Origin: Mojavia pulchra JT2-VF2
GTDB lineage: Bacteria; Cyanobacteriota; Cyanobacteriia; Cyanobacteriales; Nostocaceae
Direction: 5' to 3'
Assembly (NCBI GenBank): GCA_019359325.1
Contig: JAHHHN010000007.1
Coordinates: forward strand, 1-64,000
DNA: 64,000 nt
Shown here: in pieces, positions 1-8,559 of the stretch
Layout: each line of letters opens with the position of its first letter
Position numbering within the stretch: position 1 is the stretch's first letter
Position numbers and translations under genes: made by a program
The notes under the pieces: generated by a model
Told to the model about the DNA's origin: nothing
What the model saw: the letters and a program-made list of their open reading frames with translations, nothing else
Database searches by the model: none

Positions 1-75
1 TCCTGGAGTTTTTTCTGATTAGCTGGTTCCATTATTGATTGAGGGAAGATTAATTTCTTCCTTTATTTTTGCTGA

Positions 76-630
76 TTTTCACCTCCACTTACTAGTTCAT
101 CTGTTCTTACAAAGCTGAGATGCTCCCGTTGGCTTCGGCACGGCATAGAACCAAAATATTGTGAAAGTGTTGCTGAACACTCATTTAGCGTTGCTTTATT
201 AGCTTTATTTTTAGCTGATGAATATTCCCTGACATTAGATAAAACCAAAGCTATTCGTATGGCTTTAATACATGATTTTGGAGAAATATATGCTGGTGAT
301 TTCATACCTCATGATCGAATAGAACCAAATCAAAAATATCAACTAGAAAAGCAGTCTGTTCTTCAAGTGCTAAGTAAACTCAATCACGGAGCAGAGTGGA
401 TTGCTTTGTGGGAAGAATATGAAAAGGGAGAGTCTACGGAATCGCAGTTTGTTCGTCAAATTGACCGATTAGAAATGCTTTTACAAGCAAGCGTATACGA
501 ACATCAAGGATTAGCTAATTTATCAGAATTTTTTACATCTACTAATCAGGTCTTTGCAACATCGCCACTAAAATCTATATTGAATGCTTTAGAAGAATTA
601 AGAGCTAACCTAGAACTACACAAACCTTGA
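76..630 (+). pseudogene. HD-domain phosphohydrolase, 5' end damaged
   Basis: The reading frame is open from 76 to the TGA at 628-630 and encodes an HD-superfamily protein: SVAEHSFSVALLALFLA supplies the first metal-binding His, MALIHDFGE the HD pair, and a later Asp lies in RQIDRLEML. This layout matches the YfbR/HDDC2 group of 5'-deoxynucleotidase-like hydrolases. Homologous sequence continues upstream of the first ATG (259), because the first metal His lies before it, yet between the stop at 73-75 and 259 the frame has no ATG, GTG or TTG. I infer a frameshift or a lost start, so the gene is probably inactive. A sequencing error near position 75-120 is the main alternative. Substrate cannot be told from sequence. 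Confidence 0.6.
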
Positions 631-713
631 GTTATTGCTTTATCGTTGGCGATCGCCTCTTCATAAGTTGGGGTTAAGCTAATTAACATACAGAATTAGC
701 ATAAATTTCAAGA

Positions 714-2342
714 TTATGACTTAATATCCCAGTTTTCCAGCAAAACCACAGGTATAGGGCTGGCTTCTAAGACTGCTTGTGATACTGAGCCAATCAGTAC
801 CTGCTCCCAAGGTTGATGTCCGCGTTTTCCCATAACGATCGCAGTTACACTATACTCTTGGGCGACACGAATAATCTCCTCTGGAACAGCACCTGTAGTA
901 GTCAAAAATTCATGTCTAATATCAGAAAGTAACTGTTTAGCTTGTTCGTGCAATTGTTTAACAGCTTGCTGATTTGAGATGTTAACTACGTGCAAGACAA
1001 TTGCTTCACCATTACTGCGTCGTGCCAAATCTGCTACTTTTGTTAAAACTTCTGTAGCTAAATCAGAAGTGTCTACTGCTGCTAGGAACAAGGTATGAGT
1101 AGTTACTGAAACTTTTGTCGGGTCAACTTCTCCCCTTGTTAATAATTTAGGTGCAAAGGTCGTAGTTGCCCAAGCGCCTAAAGGTGCAGTTACTAAAATT
1201 GAGAGAGATGCGATCGCTAAAATTATCTCACCTCCGGCAATTCCTTGGGAGAGAGGAATGGCCCCAATAGCAGCTTGTACTGTAGCTTTAGCAGAGTTTC
1301 CTGGTAATAAAAATAATCTTTCGCGCCAATTCCAATTACTACCTAAAGTCGAGAGATACCAGCCTATCATGCGACCAATCAGTAACCCAATCGTCAAAAT
1401 TAAAAGACCAGGTAACAAATTCTTACCCAATACTTGCAGTTGAATACTTGCACCCAACAGAACGAACAAAAAAATCTCAGCTACTACCCATAAGCTATCA
1501 AAACCGCCGCGTAATCTTCGGGCTAGGGGAGCATCTAATTCAATTAAGAAAAAACCCACACCCATTGTTGCCAAATAACCAGAGAAGTAAGGTAAAGCAT
1601 GAGCGAAAATTACCAGAGATAAGGCCAAACCTGCGGCAATCATCGTATCTTGAACAACATTCTGAGTCCAGTTTTGTTTTGCCAACAGCAAAACTAGTAA
1701 ACGCGCTCCTAAGTAGCCAAACAACACTCCCAGCAATATTTGCATAATAATTTGCAATGGAAGCAGTTGCACAGCAGTTAAAGTGAATCCTCCAGGAAGG
1801 GCGATACGTTCCACACCGCTACCCAAAAAACTTAGCAAAAGACTGAAAACTAGCAATAGCAGCACATCAGATAAAGCACTACCAGTTAAAATTGCATCGG
1901 GAATTCCTTTAGTGACACCCCAGCCTAAACTTTTGAGTCTGAGCATTCCAGGGACAATCACAGCTGGAGATTCAGCGCCAATTATGCAGCCCAACAACAA
2001 CCCAGTGGGAAAGTCAAATTTAAAAATTACCATAGCAGCAAAGGCGGTCGCGATCGCTTCGGTAGTTGCTGGTAAAAATCCCAAACGCAGCGCCACGGTT
2101 CCTTGTTGAGCAAGCTTTTCTCGATCTAAGCCTAGTCCAGCTTTCATCAAAATAATCATCACTGCCAAAGTTCTCAAATCATCGGCAGCATTTAGCACAT
2201 CTTGACTAATGAGATTACGAACTTGGGGGCCAAGAATAATCCCCACTAAAATCATCCCAATTAAAGGTGGAGCGCCTAAGCGACGGGCAATTTGACCCAC
2301 AAAAAAGCCCATCATTAAAATCCATAACACACTAGCTAACAT
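714..2342 (-). CDS. Cation:proton antiporter fused to universal stress protein domain
   Basis: This 542-residue protein has about 11-12 hydrophobic segments of the Na+/H+ exchanger (CPA) fold over residues 1-390. A soluble C-terminal UspA domain (about 410-540) ends with the nucleotide-loop signature MGKRGHQPWEQVLIGS and VPVVLLE-like strand. It should exchange cations or possibly anions against protons in the plasma membrane, with the Usp domain as a sensor. An upstream in-frame ATG at 2405 exists, but I chose 2342 because AGGAG sits 7 bases before it and the 2343-2405 stretch holds leader hairpins. A fluoride-riboswitch-like aptamer lies just upstream (2439-2506), which points to fluoride-induced expression. 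Function of the antiporter is inferred from family. Confidence 0.88.
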   Translation of the reverse strand: MLASVLWILMMGFFVGQIARRLGAPPLIGMILVGIILGPQVRNLISQDVLNAADDLRTLAVMIILMKAGLGLDREKLAQQGTVALRLGFLPATTEAIATAFAAMVIFKFDFPTGLLLGCIIGAESPAVIVPGMLRLKSLGWGVTKGIPDAILTGSALSDVLLLLVFSLLLSFLGSGVERIALPGGFTLTAVQLLPLQIIMQILLGVLFGYLGARLLVLLLAKQNWTQNVVQDTMIAAGLALSLVIFAHALPYFSGYLATMGVGFFLIELDAPLARRLRGGFDSLWVVAEIFLFVLLGASIQLQVLGKNLLPGLLILTIGLLIGRMIGWYLSTLGSNWNWRERLFLLPGNSAKATVQAAIGAIPLSQGIAGGEIILAIASLSILVTAPLGAWATTTFAPKLLTRGEVDPTKVSVTTHTLFLAAVDTSDLATEVLTKVADLARRSNGEAIVLHVVNISNQQAVKQLHEQAKQLLSDIRHEFLTTTGAVPEEIIRVAQEYSVTAIVMGKRGHQPWEQVLIGSVSQAVLEASPIPVVLLENWDIKS

Positions 2343-2346
2343 CCCA

Positions 2347-2395
2347 TAACTCCTTGAGGTGCGATTTGTAGAGTGGTACTTTCTACAGGGAGTTA
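2347..2395 (-). promoter_or_regulatory. Leader hairpin covering the antiporter ribosome site
   Basis: On the minus strand TAACTCC (2389-2395) can pair with GGAGTTA (2347-2353), which contains the Shine-Dalgarno of the antiporter gene. A smaller TGTAG/CTACA hairpin lies inside. Together with the aptamer upstream this suggests control of translation initiation. The pairing is seen in sequence; the regulatory role is inferred. Confidence 0.45.
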
Positions 2396-2438
2396 GGTAA
2401 TGCATTGAGCAAGGCCCTACTCTCCCTTAGTCAGGAAA

Positions 2439-2506
2439 GTAGGAGCCATCAGCCTTTTAATTATTTATCCTTGATGGGAAAGGCGGTTTTGGCGAGCTCC
2501 ATCGCC
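2439..2506 (-). promoter_or_regulatory. Fluoride riboswitch (crcB motif) aptamer
   Basis: Read on the minus strand, the sequence has each landmark of the crcB/fluoride aptamer in order. There is a GGCG/CGCC stem with loop ATGGAGCT (2491-2506). It is followed by AAAACCGCC, a second stem GCCTTT/AAAGGC with a loop of about 20 nt, and the closing signature TGATGGCTCCTAC. The loop GGAGC can form the pseudoknot with GCTCC. The last bases CCTAC are shared with an alternative 10-bp hairpin (2416-2443; CCTACTTTCC with GGAGAGTAGG), a plausible expression platform. It precedes an antiporter-Usp gene; both antiporters and Usp proteins are known members of fluoride regulons. Confidence 0.85.
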
Positions 2507-2836
2507 ATGTTTAAGTAAACAATACTATTTTTCGCTTTTGCGATCAATCAAAATTTAAGATTACTGCGATCGCACCAACACTAATTTCTAAATTTCTCCT
2601 TCTCTGTGCCCTCTGTACCTCTGCGGTTAATTCAATCAAAGCCTTTTTTATACATTACATAGCATGGTTATATTTGGGTTTTTCAGAAAAAGTAACATTA
2701 GCAAAAGATATTTTCATAACTAATTTATCAAGATAATATTTACCTACATCATTAGGTAGAAGCTATTAATTTGGAAATTTATTAAACTTAGTTCAAGGAG
2801 CGTAAATACTGATTCATTAATATTAGGAGTTGAATA
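2507..2836. other. Spacer between divergent antiporter and Cys-rich genes
   Basis: AT-rich divergent promoter region. It holds two GCGATCGC-like HIP1 core variants and a low-complexity run resembling the CTCTGCGGTTAA-type repeats frequent in Nostoc spacers (about 2600-2632). I see no further gene. A ribosome site TAGGAG precedes the ATG at 2837. Confidence 0.5.
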
Positions 2837-3190
2837 ATGACAACTATTACAACTCACCAATCTTCTATTGAGACTTGTATTCAGAATTGTCTTGATTGTT
2901 TACGCGATTGCGAAAACTGTGCTGATGCCTGCTTAAGTAGTGACATGGTGCAGATGATGGCTGAATGTATCAGTTTGTGTAGGGACTGCGCTGACACTTG
3001 TGCCCTTTGCGCTCGTTTAATGATTCGTAATTCGCCTATCTATGCACATATGTGTAATGTATGTGCTGAAGCGTGTGACCGCTGCGGCAGAGAGTGTGCA
3101 AAACATCGCGGTGAACATTGTAAACGCTGTGCTGCATCTTGTCATCGTTGTGCCGAGTCTTGCCGTCAGATAGCTAGTGCGATCGCTTAA
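2837..3190 (+). CDS. Four-helix copper-storage-like Cys-rich protein (DUF326)
   Basis: A 117-residue cytosolic protein with 21 cysteines, most spaced as CxxC or CxxxC along predicted helices (for example CLDCLRDCENCADAC and CKRCAASCHRCAESC). This is the pattern of DUF326/Csp proteins, whose four-helix bundles bind many Cu(I) ions through inward-facing thiolates. No signal peptide is visible, so it would resemble cytosolic Csp3 rather than exported Csp1. TAGGAG stands 7 bases before the ATG. It is followed, after 258 bp, by htpX in the same direction. Copper buffering is family-based inference. Confidence 0.85.
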   Translation: MTTITTHQSSIETCIQNCLDCLRDCENCADACLSSDMVQMMAECISLCRDCADTCALCARLMIRNSPIYAHMCNVCAEACDRCGRECAKHRGEHCKRCAASCHRCAESCRQIASAIA

Positions 3191-3448
3191 CATAAATCAT
3201 TTTGGTTGTAATCAGCTAATTATCCTAGTTTTTAGATAAAAGTAATTTCCAATACAGTTTATTAGCAAATTAGGTTTTGTGTTTCCTAAATAAATTATTT
3301 TATTGCCACCTGAGTAGGAAAACCGTAATGAAATTGGCGCACAATTCCTACCTGATAAATATGTGTTTGGATGGATAAAATGAAAGTGCGGCTTAAATAA
3401 TGCTGTTATCTATAACTTCAATTACAGCATTAGTAGGAGAGCGAAAAT

Positions 3449-4321
3449 ATGACAAATCAATTAAAAACGGTTGCTTTACTAGCAGCGCTGAGTGGTCTTT
3501 TGATTGCCATTAGTTACTGGATACTTGGTGGTACTACTGGCTTGATTGTGGGAATTGGTTTAGCAGCAGCAAGTAACCTATTTTCCTGGTATCAATCAGA
3601 TAAGATTGCTCTAGCAGTCTACCGTGCCCAGCCTGTTAGTGCTAGCGAAGCTCCGGGACTTCATCGCATGGTACAGAGATTATCCCAGTGGGCTAACATT
3701 CCCATGCCAGGAGTTTACATTGTTCCCGGGCCAACAGCCAATGCTTTCGCTACAGGGCGCGACCCAGAACACGCTGCTGTTGCCGTTACAGAAGGCATTT
3801 TAAATATATTGCCAGAGGATGAACTCGAAGGCGTACTTGCCCACGAACTCACCCACATTATTAACCGTGACACCTTAACACAAGCCGTTGCTGCAACAAT
3901 CGCAGGTACTATCTCATTCCTAGCGCAAATGGTAAGTTACAGCTTATGGTTTGGCGGTGTCGGCTCGCGGGATGACAATAGAGGTGCAAATCCTTTAGGT
4001 ATATTATTAACAGTAATACTTGCGCCTTTAGCTGCCACAATCATTCAGCTAGCAATTTCGCGCACACGAGAATTTTCTGCTGATGCTGGTGCGGCTAGAT
4101 TGACTGGTAATCCTCGCGCTTTAGCCAGAGCATTGCAACGTTTAGAACTTACAGCTAGACAGTTGCCTTTAAATGCTAACCCAGCCTTTGAGCCGTTATT
4201 GATCATCAATCCTATCTCTGGACAGTTTCTCGGCAACTTGTTCTCCAGCCATCCTCCTACCGAAGCTCGTGTTGAACAGTTACTAAAATTAGAGCAAAAG
4301 CTGCCAACCACAGCTTATTAG
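3449..4321 (+). CDS. htpX: Membrane metalloprotease HtpX (M48)
   Basis: The 290-residue protein opens with two hydrophobic segments (about 6-52). The catalytic zinc motif HELTH is at about residue 132, followed by further membrane segments around 145-205 and the third-ligand region SRTREFSADAGAARLTG. HtpX degrades misfolded or damaged membrane proteins at the inner membrane. Length and motif order fit HtpX well. The start has TAGGAG 9 bases upstream. A small hairpin (ATGCTGT/ACAGCAT, 3401-3431) sits just before the ribosome site and might affect translation. The next gene downstream is 91 bp away in the same direction. Confidence 0.93.
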   Translation: MTNQLKTVALLAALSGLLIAISYWILGGTTGLIVGIGLAAASNLFSWYQSDKIALAVYRAQPVSASEAPGLHRMVQRLSQWANIPMPGVYIVPGPTANAFATGRDPEHAAVAVTEGILNILPEDELEGVLAHELTHIINRDTLTQAVAATIAGTISFLAQMVSYSLWFGGVGSRDDNRGANPLGILLTVILAPLAATIIQLAISRTREFSADAGAARLTGNPRALARALQRLELTARQLPLNANPAFEPLLIINPISGQFLGNLFSSHPPTEARVEQLLKLEQKLPTTAY

Positions 4322-4412
4322 GTTTTGGGCATTGGTGATTGGGCATTAGGGGAGCAGGGGAGAAAACTATACTCAGCACTCAACACTCACAACTATTAAG
4401 GATGTATCAACT

Positions 4413-4811
4413 ATGAATGATAAAAATTTTCAATCCAAAGTAATAGAAATTAGCCCTCATACCCACGAATTGGTAGAAACCGAAATGGCTGGCGAAAGTG
4501 ATGAAGTCAAGCGCGAAACCAAAGCGTTAATTGAAGCGCTAAAAAGACGTGCCCAAACTGAAGCAAAGTCAGCAGGTAATTACACCCGCGAAACGTATTT
4601 AAAAGCTGTGCGCCAAGCACGGGAAGCGATTGAAGCCAGGACACTCATTGAACAAGATCATCGCCTAGAATACGCTTGGGTAGTAATGCAGGGCGAAGCT
4701 GAGAAAAACTGGTACTTGCTAATGAAAGAAGTGGTAGACTTCAGCGTGCGCCTACAAAATGCTGCTAAAGCTGCTTGGGAAGCCTTTAATGCACCACGTT
4801 ATCAACGTTAA
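4413..4811 (+). CDS. Conserved cyanobacterial-type protein, unknown function
   Basis: I do not recognise a family. The 132-residue product is soluble, highly charged and almost wholly helical in appearance, with Glu/Lys/Ala-rich stretches over residues 20-80 and a Trp-containing C-terminal half (YAWVVMQGEAEKNWYLLM). It has no cysteines, membrane segments or signal peptide. It lies 91 bp downstream of htpX on the same strand with AAGGA 11 bases before the ATG, so it may share the htpX transcript. A helical stress or thylakoid-associated role would be a guess only. Confidence 0.65.
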   Translation: MNDKNFQSKVIEISPHTHELVETEMAGESDEVKRETKALIEALKRRAQTEAKSAGNYTRETYLKAVRQAREAIEARTLIEQDHRLEYAWVVMQGEAEKNWYLLMKEVVDFSVRLQNAAKAAWEAFNAPRYQR

Positions 4812-4890
4812 ACCTTGCGCCCTTACCAATGCCTCTTTTGAACTCAGATATTACATCTGCTGACTAAAACCTTGAATAGAGAAACTTTTA

Positions 4891-4945
4891 AGTCCACTTC
4901 AAGTGGACTTTTGCTGTAAGCCAGAGATTTCAATCTCTAGCGGGT
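4891..4945 (+). repeat. Two-stem palindromic repeat, copy 1
   Basis: A perfect stem AGTCCACTT/AAGTGGACT (4891-4910) is followed by TTGCTGTAAGC, then a second stem AGAGATT/AATCTCT (4923-4938) and GCGGGTGAG. Two related copies with different stem bases but the same layout lie at 58907-58962 (inverted) and 58982-59037. The common linker is TTNGCTNTNAGC. Confidence 0.6.
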
Positions 4946-4981
4946 GAGTAGGTTGGTGCAATATCTGAGTTGAAATAGATT

Positions 4982-5153
4982 ATACCAATTTGAAAAAAGA
5001 ATGCGACAGATGGGTAGGGGAGCCACTCCGTTCGGTCGCCAGACTTGTAGACACCCGGAGGGTGGCTTCCCGCAGGGTAGGATGTGGCGCTGCACAACAT
5101 TGTTGTGCCCTTACTAATAATTTATGTGTCGCAAACATTATTTGAATTGGTAT
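4982..5153. mobile_element. MITE-like element with ATACCAATT inverted ends
   Basis: About 172 bp bounded by imperfect inverted repeats of some 27 bp: the left end begins ATACCAATTTGAAAAAAG and the right end, read inverted, begins ATACCAATTCAAATAATG; both continue to a GCGACA core. It encodes no protein. The interior is GC-rich and palindromic (REP-like bases 5020-5090) and includes a perfect palindrome around 5092-5108. It sits inside a decayed coding sequence at 5122-5274. Confidence 0.6.
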
Positions 5154-5274
5154 CAGGTAATCCCTCACACCACTCTGGGAAAAATTGCTGATCCTCAATT
5201 CGGACTAAACCAAATCGAGTTTCGGCATCCGTTAAGCTGGTAATCGCTTCTGGAATTACTGCTGTCTGTGTCAT
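5122..5274 (-). pseudogene. Truncated N-terminus of restriction-nuclease-like protein
   Basis: Fifty codons from the ATG at 5274 read SLTDAETRFGLVRIEDQQFF followed by PEWCEGLP. This resembles the N-terminus of a cyanobacterial family of type I restriction-subunit-like (PD-D/EXK) proteins that begins with similar RxEDEQFFxEWxxxLP wording. After the LP the frame runs straight into the end of the MITE (5153) and stops at 5122-5124. The usual several hundred further residues are missing. I infer an ancestral gene cut by insertion. Family assignment is from memory and modest in certainty. Confidence 0.5.
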
Positions 5275-5487
5275 AGCTTTTATGCTGGCGATCGCAGTTA
5301 CCAAGCTACTCTAAAATTACATTACCCCACCAACAGCAACCTCAAACTTCCAGTGTAATGCGTACCTCGATCAGATTGGCAGGATATTGTGCCATCTTGA
5401 CTTCAATTGGATACTATTGATGCTAGATAATGGGAAAGCTTTGACATTTACTTACCCATCTAGAGCGAAAGAACAAAATTAACTACT
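5275..5487. other. Promoter spacer upstream of aspS
   Basis: AT-rich stretch between the nuclease remnant and aspS with one GCGATCGC site (5289). No gene or clear terminator is visible. Confidence 0.4.
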
Positions 5488-7275
5488 ATGCGAACTCACT
5501 ATTGCGGCGAACTCCGAAAAGAAGATATTGGAGAAACTGTTACCTTGTATGGATGGGTAGACCGTCGCCGCGATCATGGGGGCGTGATATTTTTAGATTT
5601 ACGCGATCGCTCTGGGATTGTCCAGATTGTCAGCGATCCCCAACGTACCCCGGATTCATACGAGCAAGCAAACCACTTGCGGAATGAATACGTTGTTGAA
5701 ATCACTGGTAGGGTGACGCAACGTCCCGACGAATCTCTAAATTCCCGCATACCCACAGGCGAAGTTGAAATATACGCGGATAAAATTGAGTTACTCAACG
5801 CTGTCCGTAAACAATTACCTTTCCAAGTTTCTACTGCTGACACCGAAACAGTACGGGAAGATTTACGACTAAAGTATCGTTACTTGGATTTGCGACGCGA
5901 ACGGATGGCGAGAAACTTGCAACTGCGTCATCAAGTTATTAAAGCTGTCCGCCGCTACTTGGAAGACGTAGAAGGTTTTATTGAAGTTGAAACCCCCATA
6001 CTTACCCGTTCTACACCAGAAGGGGCGCGGGATTACATTCTACCCAGTCGCGTCAATGCTGGTGAGTGGTTTGCTTTGCCGCAATCACCGCAATTATTCA
6101 AACAAATCTTGATGGTATCTGGCTTAGACAGATATTATCAGGTCGCCCGTTGCTTCCGCGATGAAGATTTACGCGCCGACAGACAACCAGAATTTACTCA
6201 ATTAGACATGGAAATGAGCTTCATGTCTCAAGAGGAAATTATCGAACTGAATGAGAAGTTAGTTTCTCATATCTTTGAGACGGTGAAAGGCGTTGCGTTA
6301 CACTATCCTTTCCCTCGTCTTACCTACGCTGAGGCGATGGAACGCTACGGTAGTGATAAACCAGATACCCGCTACGGTTTAGAATTAGTCAACGTCTCTG
6401 ATGTACTCAAAGATTCTGGTTTCAAAGTCTTCCGGGATGCTGTAGCTAATGGTGGTATCGTCAAAATTCTGCCGATTCCTAATGGTAACGATGCGATTTC
6501 TAACGTCCGCATCAAGCCAGGTGGTGACATATTCAAAGAAGCCAGTGAAGCCGGTGCGAAAGGTTTAGCTTACATCCGGGTAAGAGAAGATGGTGAAATT
6601 GACACCATTGGCGCAATTAAAGATAACCTCAGCCCAGAACAAAAAGCGGAAATCTTACGCCGCACAGGTGCAAAAGCCGGTCATTTGCTGCTGTTTGGGG
6701 CTGGTGATGCTGCGACTGTTAATAAAACTTTAGATAGATTACGGCAATTTGTTGCTAAAGAATTTAGCTTAATTGATCCAGAGAAAATCAACTTACTCTG
6801 GATTACCAATTTCCCCATGTTTGAGTGGAATGCTGATGAAAAACGTCTAGAAGCATTGCACCACCCATTTACTGCACCTCATCCTGATGATTTGCACGAC
6901 TTAAAAACTGCCCGCGCCCAAGCTTACGATTTAGTATTCAATGGCTTTGAAGTTGGCGGTGGTAGTCGGCGGATTTATCAGCGAGAAATTCAAGAACAGG
7001 TGTTTGAAGCGATAGGTTTGTCTCCCGAAGAAGCACAAAATAAATTTGGCTTTTTGTTGGAGGCGTTTGAATATGGTACACCGCCTCACGGTGGCATCGC
7101 CTACGGTTTAGATCGTTTGGTAATGTTGCTAGCTGGGGAAGAATCGATCCGTGATGTCATCGCTTTTCCGAAGACACAACAAGCACGTTGTTTGTTAACT
7201 GATGCGCCTTCTGGGGTAGATGCCAAGCAACTCAAAGAATTACACGTTGCTTCGACATACAAGCCCAAGTCTTAG
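5488..7275 (+). CDS. aspS: Aspartate--tRNA ligase
   Basis: This 595-residue class II synthetase charges tRNA-Asp. The N-terminal OB fold (about 1-110) binds the anticodon ([20 protein letters not shown]). Motif 1 contains [16 protein letters not shown], motif 2 is [20 protein letters not shown], a bacterial GAD insertion spans about 285-410, and motif 3 is [10 protein letters not shown] near 545. Length is that of bacterial-type AspRS. It stands alone, with a converging gene downstream and a palindrome in the 3' spacer. Whether it also charges tRNA-Asn is not decidable by eye, though a gatC in this window fits a genome that uses amidotransferase routes. Confidence 0.97.
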   Translation: MRTHYCGELRKEDIGETVTLYGWVDRRRDHGGVIFLDLRDRSGIVQIVSDPQRTPDSYEQANHLRNEYVVEITGRVTQRPDESLNSRIPTGEVEIYADKIELLNAVRKQLPFQVSTADTETVREDLRLKYRYLDLRRERMARNLQLRHQVIKAVRRYLEDVEGFIEVETPILTRSTPEGARDYILPSRVNAGEWFALPQSPQLFKQILMVSGLDRYYQVARCFRDEDLRADRQPEFTQLDMEMSFMSQEEIIELNEKLVSHIFETVKGVALHYPFPRLTYAEAMERYGSDKPDTRYGLELVNVSDVLKDSGFKVFRDAVANGGIVKILPIPNGNDAISNVRIKPGGDIFKEASEAGAKGLAYIRVREDGEIDTIGAIKDNLSPEQKAEILRRTGAKAGHLLLFGAGDAATVNKTLDRLRQFVAKEFSLIDPEKINLLWITNFPMFEWNADEKRLEALHHPFTAPHPDDLHDLKTARAQAYDLVFNGFEVGGGSRRIYQREIQEQVFEAIGLSPEEAQNKFGFLLEAFEYGTPPHGGIAYGLDRLVMLLAGEESIRDVIAFPKTQQARCLLTDAPSGVDAKQLKELHVASTYKPKS

Positions 7276-7302
7276 TTAACTCCTTTGAGAACAGCCTTTG
7301 TC

Positions 7303-7326
7303 AGGGCACAACATTGTTGTGCCCCT
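7303..7326 (+). repeat. Perfect 24-bp palindrome downstream of aspS
   Basis: AGGGCACAACAT/TGTTGTGCCCCT-type palindrome with no T-run after it. The core GCACAACATTGTTGTGC also occurs at 5092-5108 inside the MITE, so this is a dispersed repeat which may double as a weak transcript end. Confidence 0.5.
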
Positions 7327-7485
7327 AACGTCACCCCTGTGATACCGTTTCATCTTTAGGTTGATACAAATGGCAAGTAGGGAAAGAGAAAAAAAGGCTT
7401 ATCTGAACTGTATTGCCTGATGAGCGAATTTATTGCCTTGGCAGAAGATTTCTTGCTAGATGTAAGTCATCTGAGATTTGACAGA

Positions 7486-7959
7486 TTAATTAATAAAAAA
7501 TCTTTCATGCTTTGGCTGCTCTTTGAGAGATTGAACAAAATCTTTCAAGGTCATCAGGTTCCCTGTTAAGGTGAACTTAGGAGTGCCATTTGGAGCAACG
7601 ATTTTCACCTCACCGTCTTTGAACTGAATCTGATTTTTAATGCTGTCCCATAGAGTATCGAAGCTTTCGTCATCTTTGCAACCATTAGCTTCAAGGAACT
7701 TTTGGCGCACTTCGATTTTCAGCGCTCGTGCTTCCGCTGCTTGGGTACGCGCTTCAAAATGCTTAATGACATCTTCATAGGCGCTTTCCCTTAGGATTTT
7801 GTTTTCAGCCTGAACTTGCTCTAACTGAGTTTTTATGGCTTGCAGTTGTGATATGGCATCAGATGATCTCTGGTATTCAGCTTTTAAGGCAAGCTTTGCA
7901 TTAGCTAACAAAGCTTTGTAATCTAGCTGCTCTTGGTTTTGAATTTTCTCAGATTCCAT
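7486..7959 (-). CDS. Coiled-coil protein of unknown function
   Basis: Not recognised. The 157-residue product has a long coiled-coil-like helix over about residues 10-90 (repeated Glu/Gln/Lys/Ala heptads) and a short C-terminal half with a strand-rich patch (FKDGEVKIVAPNGTPKFTLTG). The layout recalls phage scaffold or minor structural proteins, but no diagnostic motif supports that. Its neighbour upstream (8036-8317) lies on the same strand 76 bp away. The ATG is preceded by TTTTTGTAATA without a strong Shine-Dalgarno. Confidence 0.55.
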   Translation of the reverse strand: MESEKIQNQEQLDYKALLANAKLALKAEYQRSSDAISQLQAIKTQLEQVQAENKILRESAYEDVIKHFEARTQAAEARALKIEVRQKFLEANGCKDDESFDTLWDSIKNQIQFKDGEVKIVAPNGTPKFTLTGNLMTLKDFVQSLKEQPKHERFFIN

Positions 7960-8035
7960 ATTACAAAAACTGGCGAGAGTGTAGTAAGTGTTCTGTCCTT
8001 TATTTGAGTGCTAATTGTTTCACTAATAAAGTCCT

Positions 8036-8317
8036 TCAGGAATGAGGCTGCTCCTGGATATTACTCACACAAAAACTAATATGGGAGCGAATAGCTCGCT
8101 CATAAATTACAGTTTGCTCTCTGCGTATTCCTACAGGCTGATATATGAATTTAATTTCTGGAAATTCGCACCAAGACATCAAAAAAATGTCTTTGGCTGG
8201 GGTAATAATCTGATAATGATTTTCTTGCTTTTTCTTGATGAGGCGACAGTTATTTAGTTTTAATTTTTCTTTAAGTAGGTTCTCAAATTCCAGAATTAAA
8301 TTTGAAGCTGTTTTCAT
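8036..8317 (-). CDS. Small hypothetical protein
   Basis: Not recognised. Ninety-three residues, with a basic N-terminal helix (KLKLNNCRLIKKKQ) and a strand-rich centre (HYQIITPAKDIFLMSWCEFP). No membrane segment. It precedes the coiled-coil gene on the same strand, so the two may be cotranscribed. Codon use resembles its neighbours. The protein is short, so it could be spurious. Confidence 0.45.
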   Translation of the reverse strand: MKTASNLILEFENLLKEKLKLNNCRLIKKKQENHYQIITPAKDIFLMSWCEFPEIKFIYQPVGIRREQTVIYERAIRSHISFCVSNIQEQPHS

Positions 8318-8501
8318 AGATTCTACACTTTTAAACGTGTTAGTTTAACAAACATTATCTGGTGATATTCTTAAGTATGACACTTCCATTAGCCATCACA
8401 ACATATTGTATTTTTTTAATAAATTTTGAGCGGTCACAGACACAGGTGTAGGGTGGGCATTGCCAGCCCTACGTGTATCGCTTCAAGAAACCCCAAAAAT
8501 G

Positions 8502-8524
8502 AAAAAACCCGCCACGGCGGGGTT
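8502..8524 (-). terminator. Intrinsic terminator of the PirA-like gene
   Basis: On the minus strand AACCCCGCC-GTGG-CGGGTT is followed directly by a T-run (complement of 8502-8507). It lies 36 bp past the stop codon of the gene at 8560-8715. Confidence 0.8.
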
Positions 8525-8559
8525 ACACACAACAAAATTATTTATAATCAAGGCTTAAT

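Noticed and set aside
1258-2109. Three plus-strand ORFs opposite the antiporter gene
   Set aside because: They are shadows of the minus-strand antiporter, with no family resemblance or ribosome site.
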